NCBI RefSeq assembly: GCF_900104035.1
Contig: NZ_FNIT01000001.1
Coordinates: forward strand, 559,262-623,261
From: Aureimonas jatrophae
Lineage (GTDB): Bacteria > Pseudomonadota > Alphaproteobacteria > Rhizobiales > Rhizobiaceae
Direction of reading: 5' to 3'
DNA: 64,000 bases
Shown: positions 9,515 through 21,730 of the stretch, piece by piece
Layout of the letters: the number at the start of each line of letters is the position of its first letter
Position numbering within the stretch: the first letter of the stretch is position 1
The notes under the pieces: model-generated
What the model saw: the letters and a program-made list of their open reading frames with translations, nothing else
Told to the model about the DNA's origin: nothing
Databases searched by the model: none
Translations under genes and position numbers: made by a program

Positions 9515-10389
9515 TGGCGGCCGTGGCAACGCTCAGCCCCGGCGGCGCGTCCGGCCGGCTCGGCGTCCTGCGTGCGCTCCTGCGGCGCCGGGCGGTTCTC
9601 GCGGGGATCGTCGTTCTCGCGCTGATTCTCGCGCTGGCGATCGCGGGCCCCTGGCTCTCGCCCTACTCGCCCTCGCGCCTGTCGCTCGCCAACCGGCTGA
9701 AGCCGCCCTCCGGCGTCAACCTCTTCGGCACCGACGACTTCGGGCGCGACGTGTTCACGCGCCTGGCCGTCGCCGGCCGGCTGTCGCTTCTCGTCGGCCT
9801 CTCCGTGGTCGTGGTGTCCAGCCTGATCGGCGTGACGCTGGGATTGCTCGCCGGCTTCTTCCGGCGGCTCGACGCGCCGCTCGCCCGCCTCATCGACGCC
9901 ATGATGGCCTTTCCCGACATCCTGCTCGCGATCGCGCTCGTCTCGGCGCTCGGCCCCTCGGTCGTCAACGTCGTCGCCGCGCTCGGCATCGTCTACGCCC
10001 CGCGCCTCGCGCGCATCGTGCGCGCCTCGACGCTGGTGATCCGCGAGCTGCCCTACGTGGAGGCGGCGCGCGCGCTCGGTGTCTCGACGCCGCGCATCAT
10101 GGTGCGCCACGTCCTGCGCAACCTCCTGTCGCCGATCCTCGTCCAGGGCACCTTCATCTTCGCGAGCGCCATGCTGGCGGAGGCGGGCCTGTCCTTCCTC
10201 GGCGTCGGCGTGTCGCCCAGCGTGCCGACCTGGGGAACCATGATCGCGCAGGGGCGCCAGTATCTCGACCAGGCCCCCTGGATCCTCTTCTTCCCCGGTC
10301 TCGCCATCGTTCTCGCCGTCCTGTCGCTGCAGCTCGTCGGCGACGGACTGCGCGACCTTCTCGACCCCCGACTGGCCAAGGACATCTGA
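9514..10389 (+). CDS. ABC transporter permease, DppC type
   Basis: A 291-residue partner permease. An N-terminal region with one TM segment is followed by the DppC-typical element LFGTDDFGRDVFTRL (about residues 70-84) and the BPD_transp_1 domain with loop VEAARALGVSTPRIMVRHVL. It ends in LLDPRLAKDI, the usual DppC ending. The ATG overlaps the preceding stop by one base, indicating translational coupling. Confidence 0.93.
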   Translation: MAAVATLSPGGASGRLGVLRALLRRRAVLAGIVVLALILALAIAGPWLSPYSPSRLSLANRLKPPSGVNLFGTDDFGRDVFTRLAVAGRLSLLVGLSVVVVSSLIGVTLGLLAGFFRRLDAPLARLIDAMMAFPDILLAIALVSALGPSVVNVVAALGIVYAPRLARIVRASTLVIRELPYVEAARALGVSTPRIMVRHVLRNLLSPILVQGTFIFASAMLAEAGLSFLGVGVSPSVPTWGTMIAQGRQYLDQAPWILFFPGLAIVLAVLSLQLVGDGLRDLLDPRLAKDI

Positions 10390-10394
10390 CTGAC

Positions 10395-11590
10395 GTGGAC
10401 GCCCAACCCATCCTCATCCGCAACGTGCGGCCCGTCGGCTTCCGGCCCGGCGCCGCGCCGGACGCCGCCACCGACATCCTCGTCGGCGCGGACGGCCGCA
10501 TCGCGCAGGTCGGCGCCTCGCTGATCCCCCCGCCCGCCGCCCGGCAGGTCGACGGGGCGGGAGGCTTCGTGTCGCCCGGCTGGACCGACCTCCACGCCCA
10601 TGTCTGGCATGGCGGCACCGACATCTCGATCCGCCCGCAGCTCGCCGGCCTCCAGCGCGGCGTCACCACGATCGTCGATGCCGGCTCGGCCGGCGAGGCG
10701 ACCTTCCACGGCTTTCGCGAGTACATCATCGAGCCTGCGCAGGAGCGCATCCTCGCCTTCCTGAACATCGGCTCGATCGGGCTGGTGGCCTGCAACCGCG
10801 TGTCGGAGCTGATCGACATCCGCTCGATCGACATCGACCGGACGCTGGCCGTGGTGGAGGCGAACCGCGACCTCATCGTCGGCATCAAGTGCCGGGCGAG
10901 CCACGTCATCCTCGGCTCCTGGGGCATCACGCCGGTCAAGGTCGCGGTGAAGGTCGCCAAGATCCTGAAGCTGCCGATGATGATCCATGTCGGCGAGCCG
11001 CCCCCGACCTACGACGAGATCCTGGAGTTGCTGCGCCCCGGCGACGTCATCACCCACTGCTTCAACGGCAAGGCCGGCGGCTCGATCATCGAGGACGAGG
11101 ACCTGTGGGACCTCGTGGTGAAGTGCGCCGACCGCGGCATCCGGCTCGACGTCGGGCACGGCGGGGCATCCTTCTCGTTCAAGGTGGCCGAGGTCGCCAT
11201 CGAGCGCGGGCTCCTGCCGTTCTCGATCTCGACCGACCTCCACGACCACTCGCTGAACGGCCCGGTCTGGGACATGGCGACCACCATGTCGAAGCTCCTG
11301 TCGGTGGGCATGCCCTTCGAGGCCGTGGTCACGGCATCCACCACCGCGCCGATGTCGGCCGTCGGCCTTGCGACCGACGACCTTCTCGCCGTCGGCAAAA
11401 AGGCGGAGCTGACCGTCTTCGACCTCGTCGACAGCGATCTCAAGGTGCGCGACTCGCAAGGGGCGCTCGGCACGCTGACCCGCATGTTCGAGCCGCGCCA
11501 TGCGGTGATGGGCTCGACGCTGGTGCGCGCCTCGCGCCACATGCCCAAGGAGGGCGAGGCCAAGGTCTGCACCTGCGGGGCGCACGGCTG

Positions 11591-11591
<1 letters not shown>
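10395..11591 (+). CDS. cog3964-type amidohydrolase / deacetylase metalloenzyme
   Basis: A 398-residue amidohydrolase-superfamily (TIM-barrel) enzyme. The metal-site pattern is complete: HxH (H67, H69), a Lys suited to carboxylation (K165 in GIKCRAS), H198 (MIHVGEPP), H221 (ITHCFNG) and D281 (STDLHDHS). The closest group I recognise is cog3964 (Agrobacterium Atu3266, Enterococcus EF0837), often mis-named dihydroorotase; characterised members hydrolyse acetylated alpha-hydroxy acid esters such as acetyl-(R)-mandelate, and the natural substrate is unresolved. Genes of this group commonly lie beside a SelA-like PLP enzyme, as here. Start: GTG 10395, five bases after the permease stop; a CTG at 10386 is a less likely alternative. 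The C-terminus (KVCTCGAHG) has two Cys. Confidence 0.85.
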
Positions 11592-13608
<2,017 letters not shown>

Positions 13609-13640
13609 CGCCCTTCCCATCCTTCGGAGTGCCCCTTCCC

Positions 13641-14144
13641 GTGTCCCCATCCCAGAGCGCCGCCGCCTCGGCGGCCGCCGCCCCGTCGCCCCGGGCGCGC
13701 CTTGCCGCGCTCGGCATCGAGCTTCCCCCCGCGCCGCCGCCGGTCGCCAACTTCGTGACCCATGTCGTGGAGGGCAAGCTTCTCTACCTCTCCGGCCAGG
13801 GGCCCCGCGAGGTCGACGGCTTCATGCACACCGGCAAGGTCGGCTCCGACGTGTCGGTCGAGGCGGCCTACGCCCATGCCCGGCTGACCGGGGTCAACCT
13901 TCTGGCCGTGATGCAGGCGGCGCTGGGCGACCTGTCGCGCGTGCGCCGCGTCGTGAAGTTGCTGGGCATGGTGAACGCCGAACCGGACTTCGCCGAGCAT
14001 CCCGCCATCATCAACGGCTGCTCGGACCTCTTCATCGAGGTCTTCGGCGAGGCAGCGGGCCAGCATGCGCGCTCGGCGGTCGGCTTCGGCTCACTGCCCG
14101 GCCGCATCACGGTCGAGATCGAGGCGATCGTTGCGATCGACTGA
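13641..14144 (+). CDS. RidA / YjgF-UK114 family protein
   Basis: About 167 residues. RidA-family proteins hydrolyse reactive enamine/imine intermediates released by PLP-dependent enzymes. Visible: LYLSGQGPREVDGF, TGKVGSDVSVEAAYAHARLTG, VNLLAVMQAALGDLSRVRRVVKLLGMVN and GSLPGRITVEIEAIVAI, matching the longer YjgF-like subgroup, which does not always keep the catalytic Arg of true RidA. Its pairing with a SelA-like PLP enzyme nearby fits a detoxifying or downstream role. Start: GTG 13641 with GGAG about 11 bp upstream; GTG 13629 is an alternative. The gene lies 32 bp after the last ATPase gene and is probably in the same operon. Confidence 0.85.
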   Translation: MSPSQSAAASAAAAPSPRARLAALGIELPPAPPPVANFVTHVVEGKLLYLSGQGPREVDGFMHTGKVGSDVSVEAAYAHARLTGVNLLAVMQAALGDLSRVRRVVKLLGMVNAEPDFAEHPAIINGCSDLFIEVFGEAAGQHARSAVGFGSLPGRITVEIEAIVAID

Positions 14145-14157
14145 GCCTGCCCCGGCG

Positions 14158-15000
14158 CTAGCGGGACCGCGCCCAGCCGAGCCGCGTCTCGATGCGGCGG
14201 GCCGCCTCGCGCACGGCGTCGGCGTAGCGCTCGCGCGCCTGCCCCACCTTGAAGTCGGGCAGCACCACCGAGATCGTCGCGTTGCAGGCGCCCTCGCGGT
14301 CGACGATCGGGGCGGCGACGCAGGCGACCGCGTAGGCCGACTCGCCCGCCTGGATCGACAGTCGGTCGCGCAGCGCCGCGGCCGACTGGCTCGCCAGCGT
14401 CTCGGCGTCGGTCTCGGCCCGGCCGGTGGGCGAGACCCGCGCGCAGTGGCGGAACAGGGCGATGCGCTCCTCGTCCGGCAGATGGCCGACCAGAAGGCGG
14501 CCCGAGGCCACCCAGTTGAGCGGCACGCGCGAGCCGACGCGCGAGGTCACCTGGAAGTGGTCGCGTCCTTCCGCCATCGCCAGCACCACCATCATGTCGG
14601 CGTCGCGCCCGCAGATCTGGATCGTCTCGCCGAGCTGGCGGTTGAGGTCCGCCATCTCCTCCTTGGCGATCGCCATCAGATCGATCGAACGCTCGTAGGC
14701 GAGCCCGTAGTGGTAGAGGCGGGGCCCGAGCCAGATCGAGCCGTCCTCGCTACGCACGAGCAGCCCCTTGCCCACGAGGTCGTCGACGATCGTGTAGATC
14801 GTCGAGAGCGGCGCGCCGACGGAGTGGGCGAGGTCGTAGGCCGTGGCCGGCCGTCCCGTGTCGCGCAGCTGGTCGAGGATCTGCAGCATCCGGTCGATGC
14901 CGCTGACGCGCGAGCGCCGCGCGGGGCGATCGTCCCCGGCGTCGCTCGCCTGCGCTCCCGTTCTTGCGTCCATGTCGTGAACCGTCACTCCGCTGCGCAT
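14158..15000 (-). CDS. IclR-family transcriptional regulator
   Basis: A 280-residue regulator. The N-terminal winged helix-turn-helix (about residues 32-95: [49 protein letters not shown]) is followed by the IclR effector domain ([52 protein letters not shown]). Convergent with the ABC operon and divergent from the SelA-like gene, with 71 bp between starts, so it is the obvious local regulator of both. Two Met codons compete as start (15000 and 14973); the N-terminal 25-30 residues look unstructured either way. Confidence 0.93.
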   Translation of the reverse strand: MRSGVTVHDMDARTGAQASDAGDDRPARRSRVSGIDRMLQILDQLRDTGRPATAYDLAHSVGAPLSTIYTIVDDLVGKGLLVRSEDGSIWLGPRLYHYGLAYERSIDLMAIAKEEMADLNRQLGETIQICGRDADMMVVLAMAEGRDHFQVTSRVGSRVPLNWVASGRLLVGHLPDEERIALFRHCARVSPTGRAETDAETLASQSAAALRDRLSIQAGESAYAVACVAAPIVDREGACNATISVVLPDFKVGQARERYADAVREAARRIETRLGWARSR

Positions 15001-15071
15001 GCCGCCCGGGCGCGATCATACCGACCCGTCATCTCCGCACCAACCGCCTTCGCATCCCCAAGGACGTTTCC

Positions 15072-16265
15072 ATGACCCAAGACATCCGCCTCCAGATGGG
15101 CCTTCGCCCGATCATCAACGCCTCGGGCACGATGACCTCGCTCGGCGCCTCGATCGTCGTGCCCGATGCGGTGGCCGCGATCGCCGCCACGCTGCCGCAG
15201 TTCGTCGAGATCGGCGATCTCCAGAAGCGCGCGAGCCGCACCATCGCGCGGCTGACGGGCGGCGAGGCGGGCTTCGTGACCGCCTCCTGCGCGGGCGCGA
15301 TCACGCTGGCCATCGCGGGCACCATGACAGGCGACGACCGCGCCGCGATCGAGCGCCTGCCCGATGCGAGCCGCCTCGCGCGCGACGAGGTCGTGGTCCA
15401 GTCCGGCCATCTGGTCGGTTACGGCGCGCCGGTGGAGCAGGGCATCCGGCTGGCCGGTGCCAAGGTGGTGCCGGTCGGCCAGGCGACCAGCGCGGAAAGC
15501 TATCAGCTGGCCGGCGCGATCACCGAGCGCACCGCGGCCGCGCTCTATGTCGTGTCGCACCACGTCGTGCAGTACGGGCAGATGTCGCTCGCCGAGTTCA
15601 TCGAGATCGCCCACGCGCGCGGCGTCCCGGTGATCGTGGACGCGGCCTCGGAATACGACCTCAAGGGCTTCCTCGCACAAGGGGCGGACCTGGCGCTCTA
15701 CTCCTCGCACAAGTTCCTGGGCGGCCCGACGGGCGGCATCGTCGCCGGTCGCAAGGACCTGGTGCGCGCCGCCTACATGCAGAACAACGGCATCGGGCGC
15801 GGCATGAAGGTCGGCAAGGAGGGGATCGTCGGCACGATCGCCGCGCTGGAAGCCTGGGAGACGCGCGACCACGACGGCATCCGCGCCCGCGAGCGGGCGG
15901 CGCTCGACCTGTGGCAGGAGACGCTCGCACCGTTCGACGGCGTCGATCCCGTGATCGACCCCGATCCCACCCACAACCCGCTGGATCGCCTGCGCGTCCT
16001 CGTGGACGCTCCGCGTGCCCATATCACGGCCTGGGACCTCGCCGACCGGCTGGGGCAGGGCGAGCGTCCCGTGATCGTCAGGGACCACGAGGTCGAGCAC
16101 GGCTACTTCTATCTCGACCCCTGCAACCTCCATCCCGGCGAGGCGGAGATCGTCGCCCATCGCCTCGGCGAGGAACTCGAGGCGGCGCGCCGGTCCAACA
16201 CGGTGATCGCGAGCGACTTCCTGGAGCGCCGCCGCCGCCGCGCCGTGAGCACCTGGCCGGATTGA
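15072..16265 (+). CDS. SelA-like PLP-dependent enzyme (D-glucosaminate-6-P ammonia-lyase-type fold)
   Basis: A 397-residue member of the L-seryl-tRNA(Sec) selenium transferase-like family. The probable PLP lysine is K214 in [13 protein letters not shown], with the cofactor-ring Asp at D190 ([13 protein letters not shown]). The start motif [18 protein letters not shown] is typical. True SelA is longer and has an RNA-binding N-domain, which is missing here. Characterised short relatives (DgaE) eliminate ammonia from amino sugar acids, so a lyase/eliminase on an amino acid is plausible. The RidA gene in the cluster is consistent with enamine chemistry. RBS AAGGACG lies about 6 bp before ATG 15072. 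Regulated, by inference, by the divergent IclR gene. Confidence 0.85.
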   Translation: MTQDIRLQMGLRPIINASGTMTSLGASIVVPDAVAAIAATLPQFVEIGDLQKRASRTIARLTGGEAGFVTASCAGAITLAIAGTMTGDDRAAIERLPDASRLARDEVVVQSGHLVGYGAPVEQGIRLAGAKVVPVGQATSAESYQLAGAITERTAAALYVVSHHVVQYGQMSLAEFIEIAHARGVPVIVDAASEYDLKGFLAQGADLALYSSHKFLGGPTGGIVAGRKDLVRAAYMQNNGIGRGMKVGKEGIVGTIAALEAWETRDHDGIRARERAALDLWQETLAPFDGVDPVIDPDPTHNPLDRLRVLVDAPRAHITAWDLADRLGQGERPVIVRDHEVEHGYFYLDPCNLHPGEAEIVAHRLGEELEAARRSNTVIASDFLERRRRRAVSTWPD

Positions 16266-16365
16266 ACGGGCCGGACCGGGCCGCGTTGAGCCCATCGGTC
16301 GACGCGTCCCCGCTCACGCGGTCGGACGGGTGCAGGATGCCGATTGGGAGCGGGCGGCTCGTTTC

Positions 16366-17289
16366 CTAGCTCGATCCGTCGGCGCCCGCCCGACGCGCCT
16401 CGCGCCAAAGGCGGGCGAGGCGGTCCGCAAGGGCCTTCGGCGCCTCGGACAGGAGGCGGTCGACGGGCGCCAGCGCTTGCGCACGCAGCTCCTGGCCGTG
16501 CCGCGCGAGGAGCGCGCGAAGCCGCGCGACGTCGGCGCTCGTGCCGAAACGGGCGGGTTCGGCCTCGATCTCGGTCAGGAGCACGGCGTAGTCATGGTCG
16601 CGCCCGAGGTGTTCGGCGGCCAGGTCGGCGTCCTCGCGCATCGCCTGGAGGACCCCCGGCCAGACCGGCTCCAGAAGGCGCAGATGGTGGCCGAGATACT
16701 TGATGCGCTTGCGCAGGTCATGAAAGGTTTCGGCCGTGCCATGCCGGCGCACGGCTCGGCGGTCGCGACGAGCCTGCGACAGGTTGTGCGCCAGACCGGC
16801 GGCCAGCGCGTCGCGCTGGCGCTTGGCGGAATGAGGCAGCGTGAAGCCGTCGAGACGCGAGCGGCCCGCGCGCAGCGCGTCCGCGGTTTCGGCCGCCCGC
16901 GCGGCCAGGTCGCCGTTCGAGCCGAGCGCGCGGTCGCGCCGCTCCTCCAGCGTACGCCGCGCCTTCGCGAAGAGGCGAGGGGACTCGTCCGCGAAACGCT
17001 CGGCCAAACCGTCCAGCGCCTCGATCAGCGCGACGCGGTCGCGCGCCCCGCCCACGCCCTTGGCAGCGTCGCGATAGCGCGCGTTCTCGTCGCGCGCGAA
17101 GTCGGGCCGGGCCCCGCGCGCCAGGCGGACCAGGGCGCGCAGCTTCTTCATGCGCTTGCGCGCCTCGTGAACCGCGCTCTCGTCCTCGCCATGGCCGGCG
17201 AGATCCCCGACCGCCCGATCGATCTGCTCGCCGGCGATGCGCCGGATCTCGGCGTCGAGAGGAGCGGTGGGATCTAGACGATAGGCCAT
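16366..17289 (-). CDS. CHAD domain protein
   Basis: A 307-residue alpha-helical protein of the CHAD family (conserved histidine alpha-helical domain), which binds inorganic polyphosphate and often works with CYTH enzymes. Family features: DESAVHEARKRMKKLRALVRLAR (His plus basic helix), a second HDLRKRIKYLGHHLRLLEPVWP in the C-terminal half, and AAEHLGRDHDYAVLL. Very rich in Arg and Ala. I chose ATG 17289 (MAYRLDPTAPL); the frame stays open far upstream through the CYTH gene, but that is an overlap artefact. The CYTH-domain gene lies 47 bp upstream on the same strand. Confidence 0.9.
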   Translation of the reverse strand: MAYRLDPTAPLDAEIRRIAGEQIDRAVGDLAGHGEDESAVHEARKRMKKLRALVRLARGARPDFARDENARYRDAAKGVGGARDRVALIEALDGLAERFADESPRLFAKARRTLEERRDRALGSNGDLAARAAETADALRAGRSRLDGFTLPHSAKRQRDALAAGLAHNLSQARRDRRAVRRHGTAETFHDLRKRIKYLGHHLRLLEPVWPGVLQAMREDADLAAEHLGRDHDYAVLLTEIEAEPARFGTSADVARLRALLARHGQELRAQALAPVDRLLSEAPKALADRLARLWREARRAGADGSS

Positions 17290-17336
17290 CAGGGTCTCGG
17301 TGGGTGCGCAGGTGCCGCCGCAGATAGGGCGCCGGT

Positions 17337-17810
17337 TCAGCCGCGAAAGGATGCCGGCAGGCCGTGCGCGGCGAGCGCCGCGTTGGTGTAGGCTCCGTCG
17401 CCGGTCACCTCCCGGTCCAGAAACGCGGGAAGCTCGATCTCGTGCGCCTCCGAAGGCAGTTCGATCTCGGCGAGCACCAGCGGCGCCAGCGCGCCCTCGA
17501 AGACGTCGATCTCGACGGTGAGCTCGCCATGCGGCACGCGGAAGCGCCGCTTGGCGACCACCTCGCCGCGCCGCGTCGCCTCCAGGCCCGCGGCATCGGC
17601 CACCGGTACCGGGTATTCGTACTCGCCCCGGCTGAGGCCCGCGCCGGTCTTGATGGTCAGCCAGGCTTGTCGCCCGTCGGCGACGCGCAGGCGCACCGAT
17701 ACGTCCTTGTCCATGGCGATATAGAACTGGCGGATCGCCCGACCGTCGTCGGCCAGCGACCGCCAGCTCTCGTCCCGTACCAGAAACTTGCGTTCGATCT
17801 CGATACCCAT
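17337..17810 (-). CDS. CYTH domain protein (triphosphate tunnel metalloenzyme)
   Basis: A 157-residue protein beginning MGIEIERKFLV, with the diagnostic ExExK motif at E4-I-E6-R-K8. Basic and acidic strands of the tunnel follow (SVRLRVADGRQAWLTIKTG, RRFRVPHGELTVEIDVFEG, LAEIELPSEAHEIELP). Such short proteins hydrolyse triphosphate or act with CHAD proteins on polyphosphate; adenylate cyclase activity is possible for the class but less likely at this size. Start ATG 17810 puts the ExExK motif at the N-terminus as in the family; an upstream ATG (17870) adds 20 unrelated residues. Confidence 0.9.
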   Translation of the reverse strand: MGIEIERKFLVRDESWRSLADDGRAIRQFYIAMDKDVSVRLRVADGRQAWLTIKTGAGLSRGEYEYPVPVADAAGLEATRRGEVVAKRRFRVPHGELTVEIDVFEGALAPLVLAEIELPSEAHEIELPAFLDREVTGDGAYTNAALAAHGLPASFRG

Positions 17811-18009
17811 GCCGGCGTAACTCCGCAGCGGGCCCATGGGTTTCGCGGCGTCTCGCGCTCGAAAACCCATCCTTAAGCTTTCCCGAACCGGCGCACGCGC
17901 GGCGTGTGTCGGCTCGTCCCAGGGCCGGGAAGACGGCTAAGGTGTTGGAAGGAATCGCCGTGCCAAACTCGGCGCCGACGGCCCTTGCGTGACGACGATC
18001 GGCGCTGCG

Positions 18010-19059
18010 ATGATCCTTTCGATCCAATACCTGCGGGCTCTGGCCGCGCTGATGGTGGTGCTGTTTCACGCCGTCGACGGACCGAGCCGGCTCGGCGACG
18101 GCGTCGATCTGCCGGGATTTCGGGCCGGCACGGCGGGCGTCGACCTCTTCTTCGTGATCTCCGGCTTCATCATCTGGTGGACGACGCGTGGCGCGCGCGC
18201 CCGCCCGTTGGATTTCCTGAGGCGCCGGCTCCTGCGCGTCGCTCCGCTCTACTGGCTCCTGACGCTGGTGCTGACGGCGGTCGCGATCGCAGCCCCCCAG
18301 ATCCTCGGCTCGACGCGCTTCGACCCGGCGCACCTCCTGGCCTCGCTCCTGTTCCTGCCCTGGCCGCATCCGACGCTGGGCCACGACAACCCGGTGCTCT
18401 TCGTGGGCTGGACGCTGAACTACGAGATGGCGTTCTACGCGCTCTTCGCGCTGGTCCTGCCGCTGCGGGACGGACGACGGCTGGCCGCGGCGCTCCTGCT
18501 TCTGGGAGCGCTGGCGCTGCTCGGCCTCGCGCTGCGCGAGGGCAGCATGGCCTGGTTCTGGACGCGCCCGATCATTCTGGAATTTGCCGCCGGCCTCGTG
18601 ATCGGCGCGCTGGCCGAGCGCGGCTGGCGCTTCTCGCGCATCGAGGCCCTAGGCGTCGGCGCGGCTGGAATGGCGCTTCTCCTGTGGGCCGGCACGGTGT
18701 TGCCCGAGCACGCGCCGCAGACGGGGCTGGCGGCCGCGATCGTGGTCATGGCCGCCGTGTTCGGGCGCGGCGAGGGACGGGATATCCCGGGATCGCTCGG
18801 CCGTTCTGTCGCCTTTCTGGGCGACGCCAGCTACTCGATCTACCTGACGCACATCCTGGTGCTGCCGGTGGTGCAGGTCGTCTGGGTGCGGCTCGGCCTG
18901 CCGGTGGCAGGCGCGGCGGGGCTCGCCTATCCGCTGGCCGCGCTCGCGGCCTGCTCGGCGGCGGGCGCGGCCTGCTATCTCTTCGTGGAGCGCCCGCTCG
19001 GCGCGTTCCTGTCGGGTCGACGCAAACCGAAGCCGTCGCGCCAATCCGCCCTGGCGTAG
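18010..19059 (+). CDS. Acyltransferase-3 family membrane protein
   Basis: A 349-residue inner-membrane protein with about ten TM segments. The start MILSIQYLRALAALMVVLFHA carries the conserved His of the family, followed by GVDLFFVISGFIIWW and DFLRRRLLRVAPLYWLLT (conserved Arg residues). Members O-acylate sugars in polysaccharides or lipids (OafA, NolL, ExoZ). An ExoZ-like role in surface polysaccharide acetylation is possible, but no polysaccharide genes are adjacent. ATG 18010 is preferred over GTG 17989 because the first helix then starts immediately. Confidence 0.88.
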   Translation: MILSIQYLRALAALMVVLFHAVDGPSRLGDGVDLPGFRAGTAGVDLFFVISGFIIWWTTRGARARPLDFLRRRLLRVAPLYWLLTLVLTAVAIAAPQILGSTRFDPAHLLASLLFLPWPHPTLGHDNPVLFVGWTLNYEMAFYALFALVLPLRDGRRLAAALLLLGALALLGLALREGSMAWFWTRPIILEFAAGLVIGALAERGWRFSRIEALGVGAAGMALLLWAGTVLPEHAPQTGLAAAIVVMAAVFGRGEGRDIPGSLGRSVAFLGDASYSIYLTHILVLPVVQVVWVRLGLPVAGAAGLAYPLAALAACSAAGAACYLFVERPLGAFLSGRRKPKPSRQSALA

Positions 19060-19119
19060 TGGTCAACTTCGAGCGCGGCCGCCACGCGACGGGCCGCCGA
19101 GATATGGAGCCGTCGAACC

Positions 19120-19611
19120 ATGATCCATGCCTTGTCCGCCGTCCCGCTTCTGGTTCTCGCGATCCCGTTTGCCGCGATCCAGGCCGCTCGGGCCGAGGCG
19201 CTCGGGCCGCTCGTCGTGGTTCTCGAGGGAGCCGAGCTTCTGGGGCAATGCTCTCGCAGCGCTCCCGCGGACGGGGAAGGCACATGGCGGCCGACAGGCG
19301 CCGACATCGACAGACTTGAAGCCCAGCTGCCGACCGTCCTCGCATCTTCCGCCCTTGCGGGACAACGGATGCCGGAGCTTCCGACCGCCGCCGCCGTCCG
19401 GGTCGGCTGGATGCGGCAGTATGCCGGCATCGTCAGAAACGGCCGGCGATACGTCTACGGAAGCTTCTTCCCGGCACGGGGCTTTGCCGACGACCCTCGC
19501 TGGCGCAACGAGGCCGTGCGCATCTGCGGCGGCGGGCCGTTGGTCTTCGGTGTGGAGATGGATGCCGAAACACACGCGATCACGCACCGGAGCTTCAACG
19601 GCAGACGATAG
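19120..19611 (+). CDS. Secreted protein of unknown function
   Basis: A 163-residue protein that I do not recognise. Residues 1-26 look like a signal peptide (hydrophobic core AVPLLVLAIPFAAIQA, then ARA-EA). The mature part has two Cys (CSRSAPADGEG and RICGGGP) that could form a disulfide in the periplasm, and a conserved-looking block VYGSFFPARGFADDPRWRNEAV with EMDAETHAITHRSFNGRR at the C-terminus. It lies 60 bp after the acyltransferase gene, on the same strand, and is convergent with ilvD. Codon usage matches the neighbours, so it is probably real. Confidence 0.65.
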   Translation: MIHALSAVPLLVLAIPFAAIQAARAEALGPLVVVLEGAELLGQCSRSAPADGEGTWRPTGADIDRLEAQLPTVLASSALAGQRMPELPTAAAVRVGWMRQYAGIVRNGRRYVYGSFFPARGFADDPRWRNEAVRICGGGPLVFGVEMDAETHAITHRSFNGRR

Positions 19612-19684
19612 GTCCCGGCAGGGGGCTGCGATCCCGCGTCGGGAGCGCGGCGGCGGATCCCCTTGGTCCCGCCGCCGGCCATCT

Positions 19685-21520
19685 TCAGTTCAACTGGCGC
19701 ACGGCGCCGCGCGCGGCGCTGGTGGTGAGCGCCGCATAGGCCTTGAGCGCAGTGGTGACCTTGCGCTTGCGCGGCTCGGCGGGGTGCCAACCCCGATCGG
19801 CCTGCGCCTGGCGGCGGGCGCTCAGCGTCGCGTCGTCGACCGCAAGGTGGATGGAGCGGTTGGGGATGTCGATCTCGATCCGGTCGCCCTCCTCCACGAG
19901 GCCGATCGTGCCGCCTTCCGCGGCTTCCGGCGAGACGTGGCCGATCGACAGGCCCGACGAGCCGCCGGAGAAGCGACCGTCGGTGACGAGGGCACAGGCC
20001 TTCCCCAGGCCCTTCGACTTCAGGTAGCTCGTGGGATACAGCATCTCCTGCATGCCGGGGCCGCCGCGCGGGCCCTCGTAGCGGATCAAGACGACATCGC
20101 CCGGCACCACCTCGTTGGAGAGGATCGACTTCACCGCGGCGTCCTGGGACTCGTAGACGCGCGCGCGGCCCGTGAACCGGAGGATGCTCTCGTCGACGCC
20201 TGCCGTCTTCACGATGCAGCCGTCCTCGGCCAGATTGCCGTAGAGCACCGCCAGACCGCCGTCCTGGGAAAAGGCATGGGCCTTGTCGCGGATGACGCCC
20301 GTCTCGCGATCCGTGTCGACCGAGTCGAAGCGGCGCTCCTGGCTGAAGGCGACCTGCGTCGGCACGCCCCCGGGGGCGGCGGTGAAGAAGTCGTGGACGT
20401 TGCGGGCGCTCGTGCGCTTCACGTCCCAGCGCTCCAGCGCCGCACCCATGGTCTCGGAGTGGACGGTGTGGGTCGAGGTGTCGATGAGGCCCGCCCGGTC
20501 GAGCTCGCCCAGAATGCCCATGATGCCGCCGGCGCGGTGGACGTCCTCCATGTGGACGTTGCTGATGGCAGGGGCGACCTTGCACAGAACCGGCACGCGG
20601 CGCGACAAGCGGTCGATGTCGGCCATCGTGAAGTCGACCTCGCCCTCGTGGGCGGCGGCGAGCAAGTGCAGCACGGTGTTGGTCGAGCCGCCCATGGCGA
20701 TGTCGAGCGTCATGGCGTTCTCGAAGGCGGCGAACGTCGCGATGCCGCGCGGGAGCACCGTCGCGTCCTCCTGCTCGTAGTAGCGGCGCGCGAGATCCAC
20801 CACGAGATGGCCGGCCTCAACGAAGAGGCGCTTGCGGTCGGCGTGGGTCGCGAGCGTCGAGCCGTTGCCCGGCAGCGAGAGACCGAGCGCCTCGGTCAGG
20901 CAGTTCATGGAGTTGGCCGTGAACATGCCGGAGCACGAGCCGCAGGTCGGGCAGGCCGAGCGCTCGATGACCTTCATGTCCTCGTCCGACACGCGGTCGT
21001 CGGCGGCGGCGACCATGGCGTCCACGAGGTCGAGCTTCTTGACGGTCTGGTCGGGCCAGACGACCTTGCCGGCCTCCATCGGCCCGCCCGACACGAAGAC
21101 GGCCGGGATGTTGAGGCGGAGCGCCGCCATCAGCATGCCGGGGGTGATCTTGTCGCAATTGGAGATGCAGACCATGGCGTCGGCGCAGTGCGCGTTGACC
21201 ATGTACTCGACGCTATCGGCGATGATCTCGCGCGAAGGGAGCGAGTAGAGCATGCCGTCGTGGCCCATCGCGATGCCGTCGTCGACGGCGATCGTGTTGA
21301 ACTCCTTGGCCACGCCCCCAGCCGCCTCGATCTCGCGCGCGACGAGCTGGCCGAGATCCTTGAGGTGGACGTGGCCCGGCACGAACTGCGTGAAGGAGTT
21401 GACCACCGCGATGATCGGCTTGCCGAAGTCCTCGTCCTTCATGCCCGTGGCGCGCCACAGGCCGCGCGCGCCGGCCATGTTGCGGCCGTGGGTGGTGGTG
21501 CGGGAGCGATAGGCGGGCAT
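19685..21520 (-). CDS. ilvD: Dihydroxy-acid dehydratase
   Basis: A 611-residue enzyme of valine/leucine/isoleucine biosynthesis that dehydrates 2,3-dihydroxy-isovalerate and -3-methylvalerate. Fe-S ligand cysteines are visible in [12 protein letters not shown] (about residues 118-129) and in [19 protein letters not shown], and the C-terminal half has [18 protein letters not shown] and [11 protein letters not shown]. The start ATG 21520 ([19 protein letters not shown]) gives the normal family length; the open frame extends 189 bases further upstream into the leader. Part of this gene and its leader recur, rearranged, at 24294-24618. Confidence 0.97.
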   Translation of the reverse strand: MPAYRSRTTTHGRNMAGARGLWRATGMKDEDFGKPIIAVVNSFTQFVPGHVHLKDLGQLVAREIEAAGGVAKEFNTIAVDDGIAMGHDGMLYSLPSREIIADSVEYMVNAHCADAMVCISNCDKITPGMLMAALRLNIPAVFVSGGPMEAGKVVWPDQTVKKLDLVDAMVAAADDRVSDEDMKVIERSACPTCGSCSGMFTANSMNCLTEALGLSLPGNGSTLATHADRKRLFVEAGHLVVDLARRYYEQEDATVLPRGIATFAAFENAMTLDIAMGGSTNTVLHLLAAAHEGEVDFTMADIDRLSRRVPVLCKVAPAISNVHMEDVHRAGGIMGILGELDRAGLIDTSTHTVHSETMGAALERWDVKRTSARNVHDFFTAAPGGVPTQVAFSQERRFDSVDTDRETGVIRDKAHAFSQDGGLAVLYGNLAEDGCIVKTAGVDESILRFTGRARVYESQDAAVKSILSNEVVPGDVVLIRYEGPRGGPGMQEMLYPTSYLKSKGLGKACALVTDGRFSGGSSGLSIGHVSPEAAEGGTIGLVEEGDRIEIDIPNRSIHLAVDDATLSARRQAQADRGWHPAEPRKRKVTTALKAYAALTTSAARGAVRQLN

Positions 21521-21552
21521 GGCGTCACCTTTGAAACGATCGGCTGCGAAAG

Positions 21553-21614
21553 CGTACCCGTGGGTACACCTTTCCGGCGCGGATGCCAACACCTGGGTCT
21601 GGAACCGCTCCAGA
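21553..21614 (-). repeat. ilvD leader segment, duplicated at 24557-24618
   Basis: The ~62-bp segment 33 to 94 bp upstream of the ilvD start (GTACCCACGGGTAC on the minus strand, then the stretch ending at TCTGGAGCGGTTCC) recurs with a few substitutions at 24557-24618, directly joined to an internal ilvD fragment. The copy sits in the same orientation relative to ilvD coding sense, so the pair marks a segmental duplication with an internal deletion, and not a dispersed repeat family that I can recognise. Confidence 0.7.
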
Positions 21615-21730
21615 TCGACCTTCTGCCGCCGGGAAAACGGCAAAATCCGGGTCGGGTCGCGGACCGTCCGGGCCCGCGGTGATTTTGCAGCGCGCCAGCC
21701 CCGAGGCATCGGAGAACCGACGTTCCCTGT

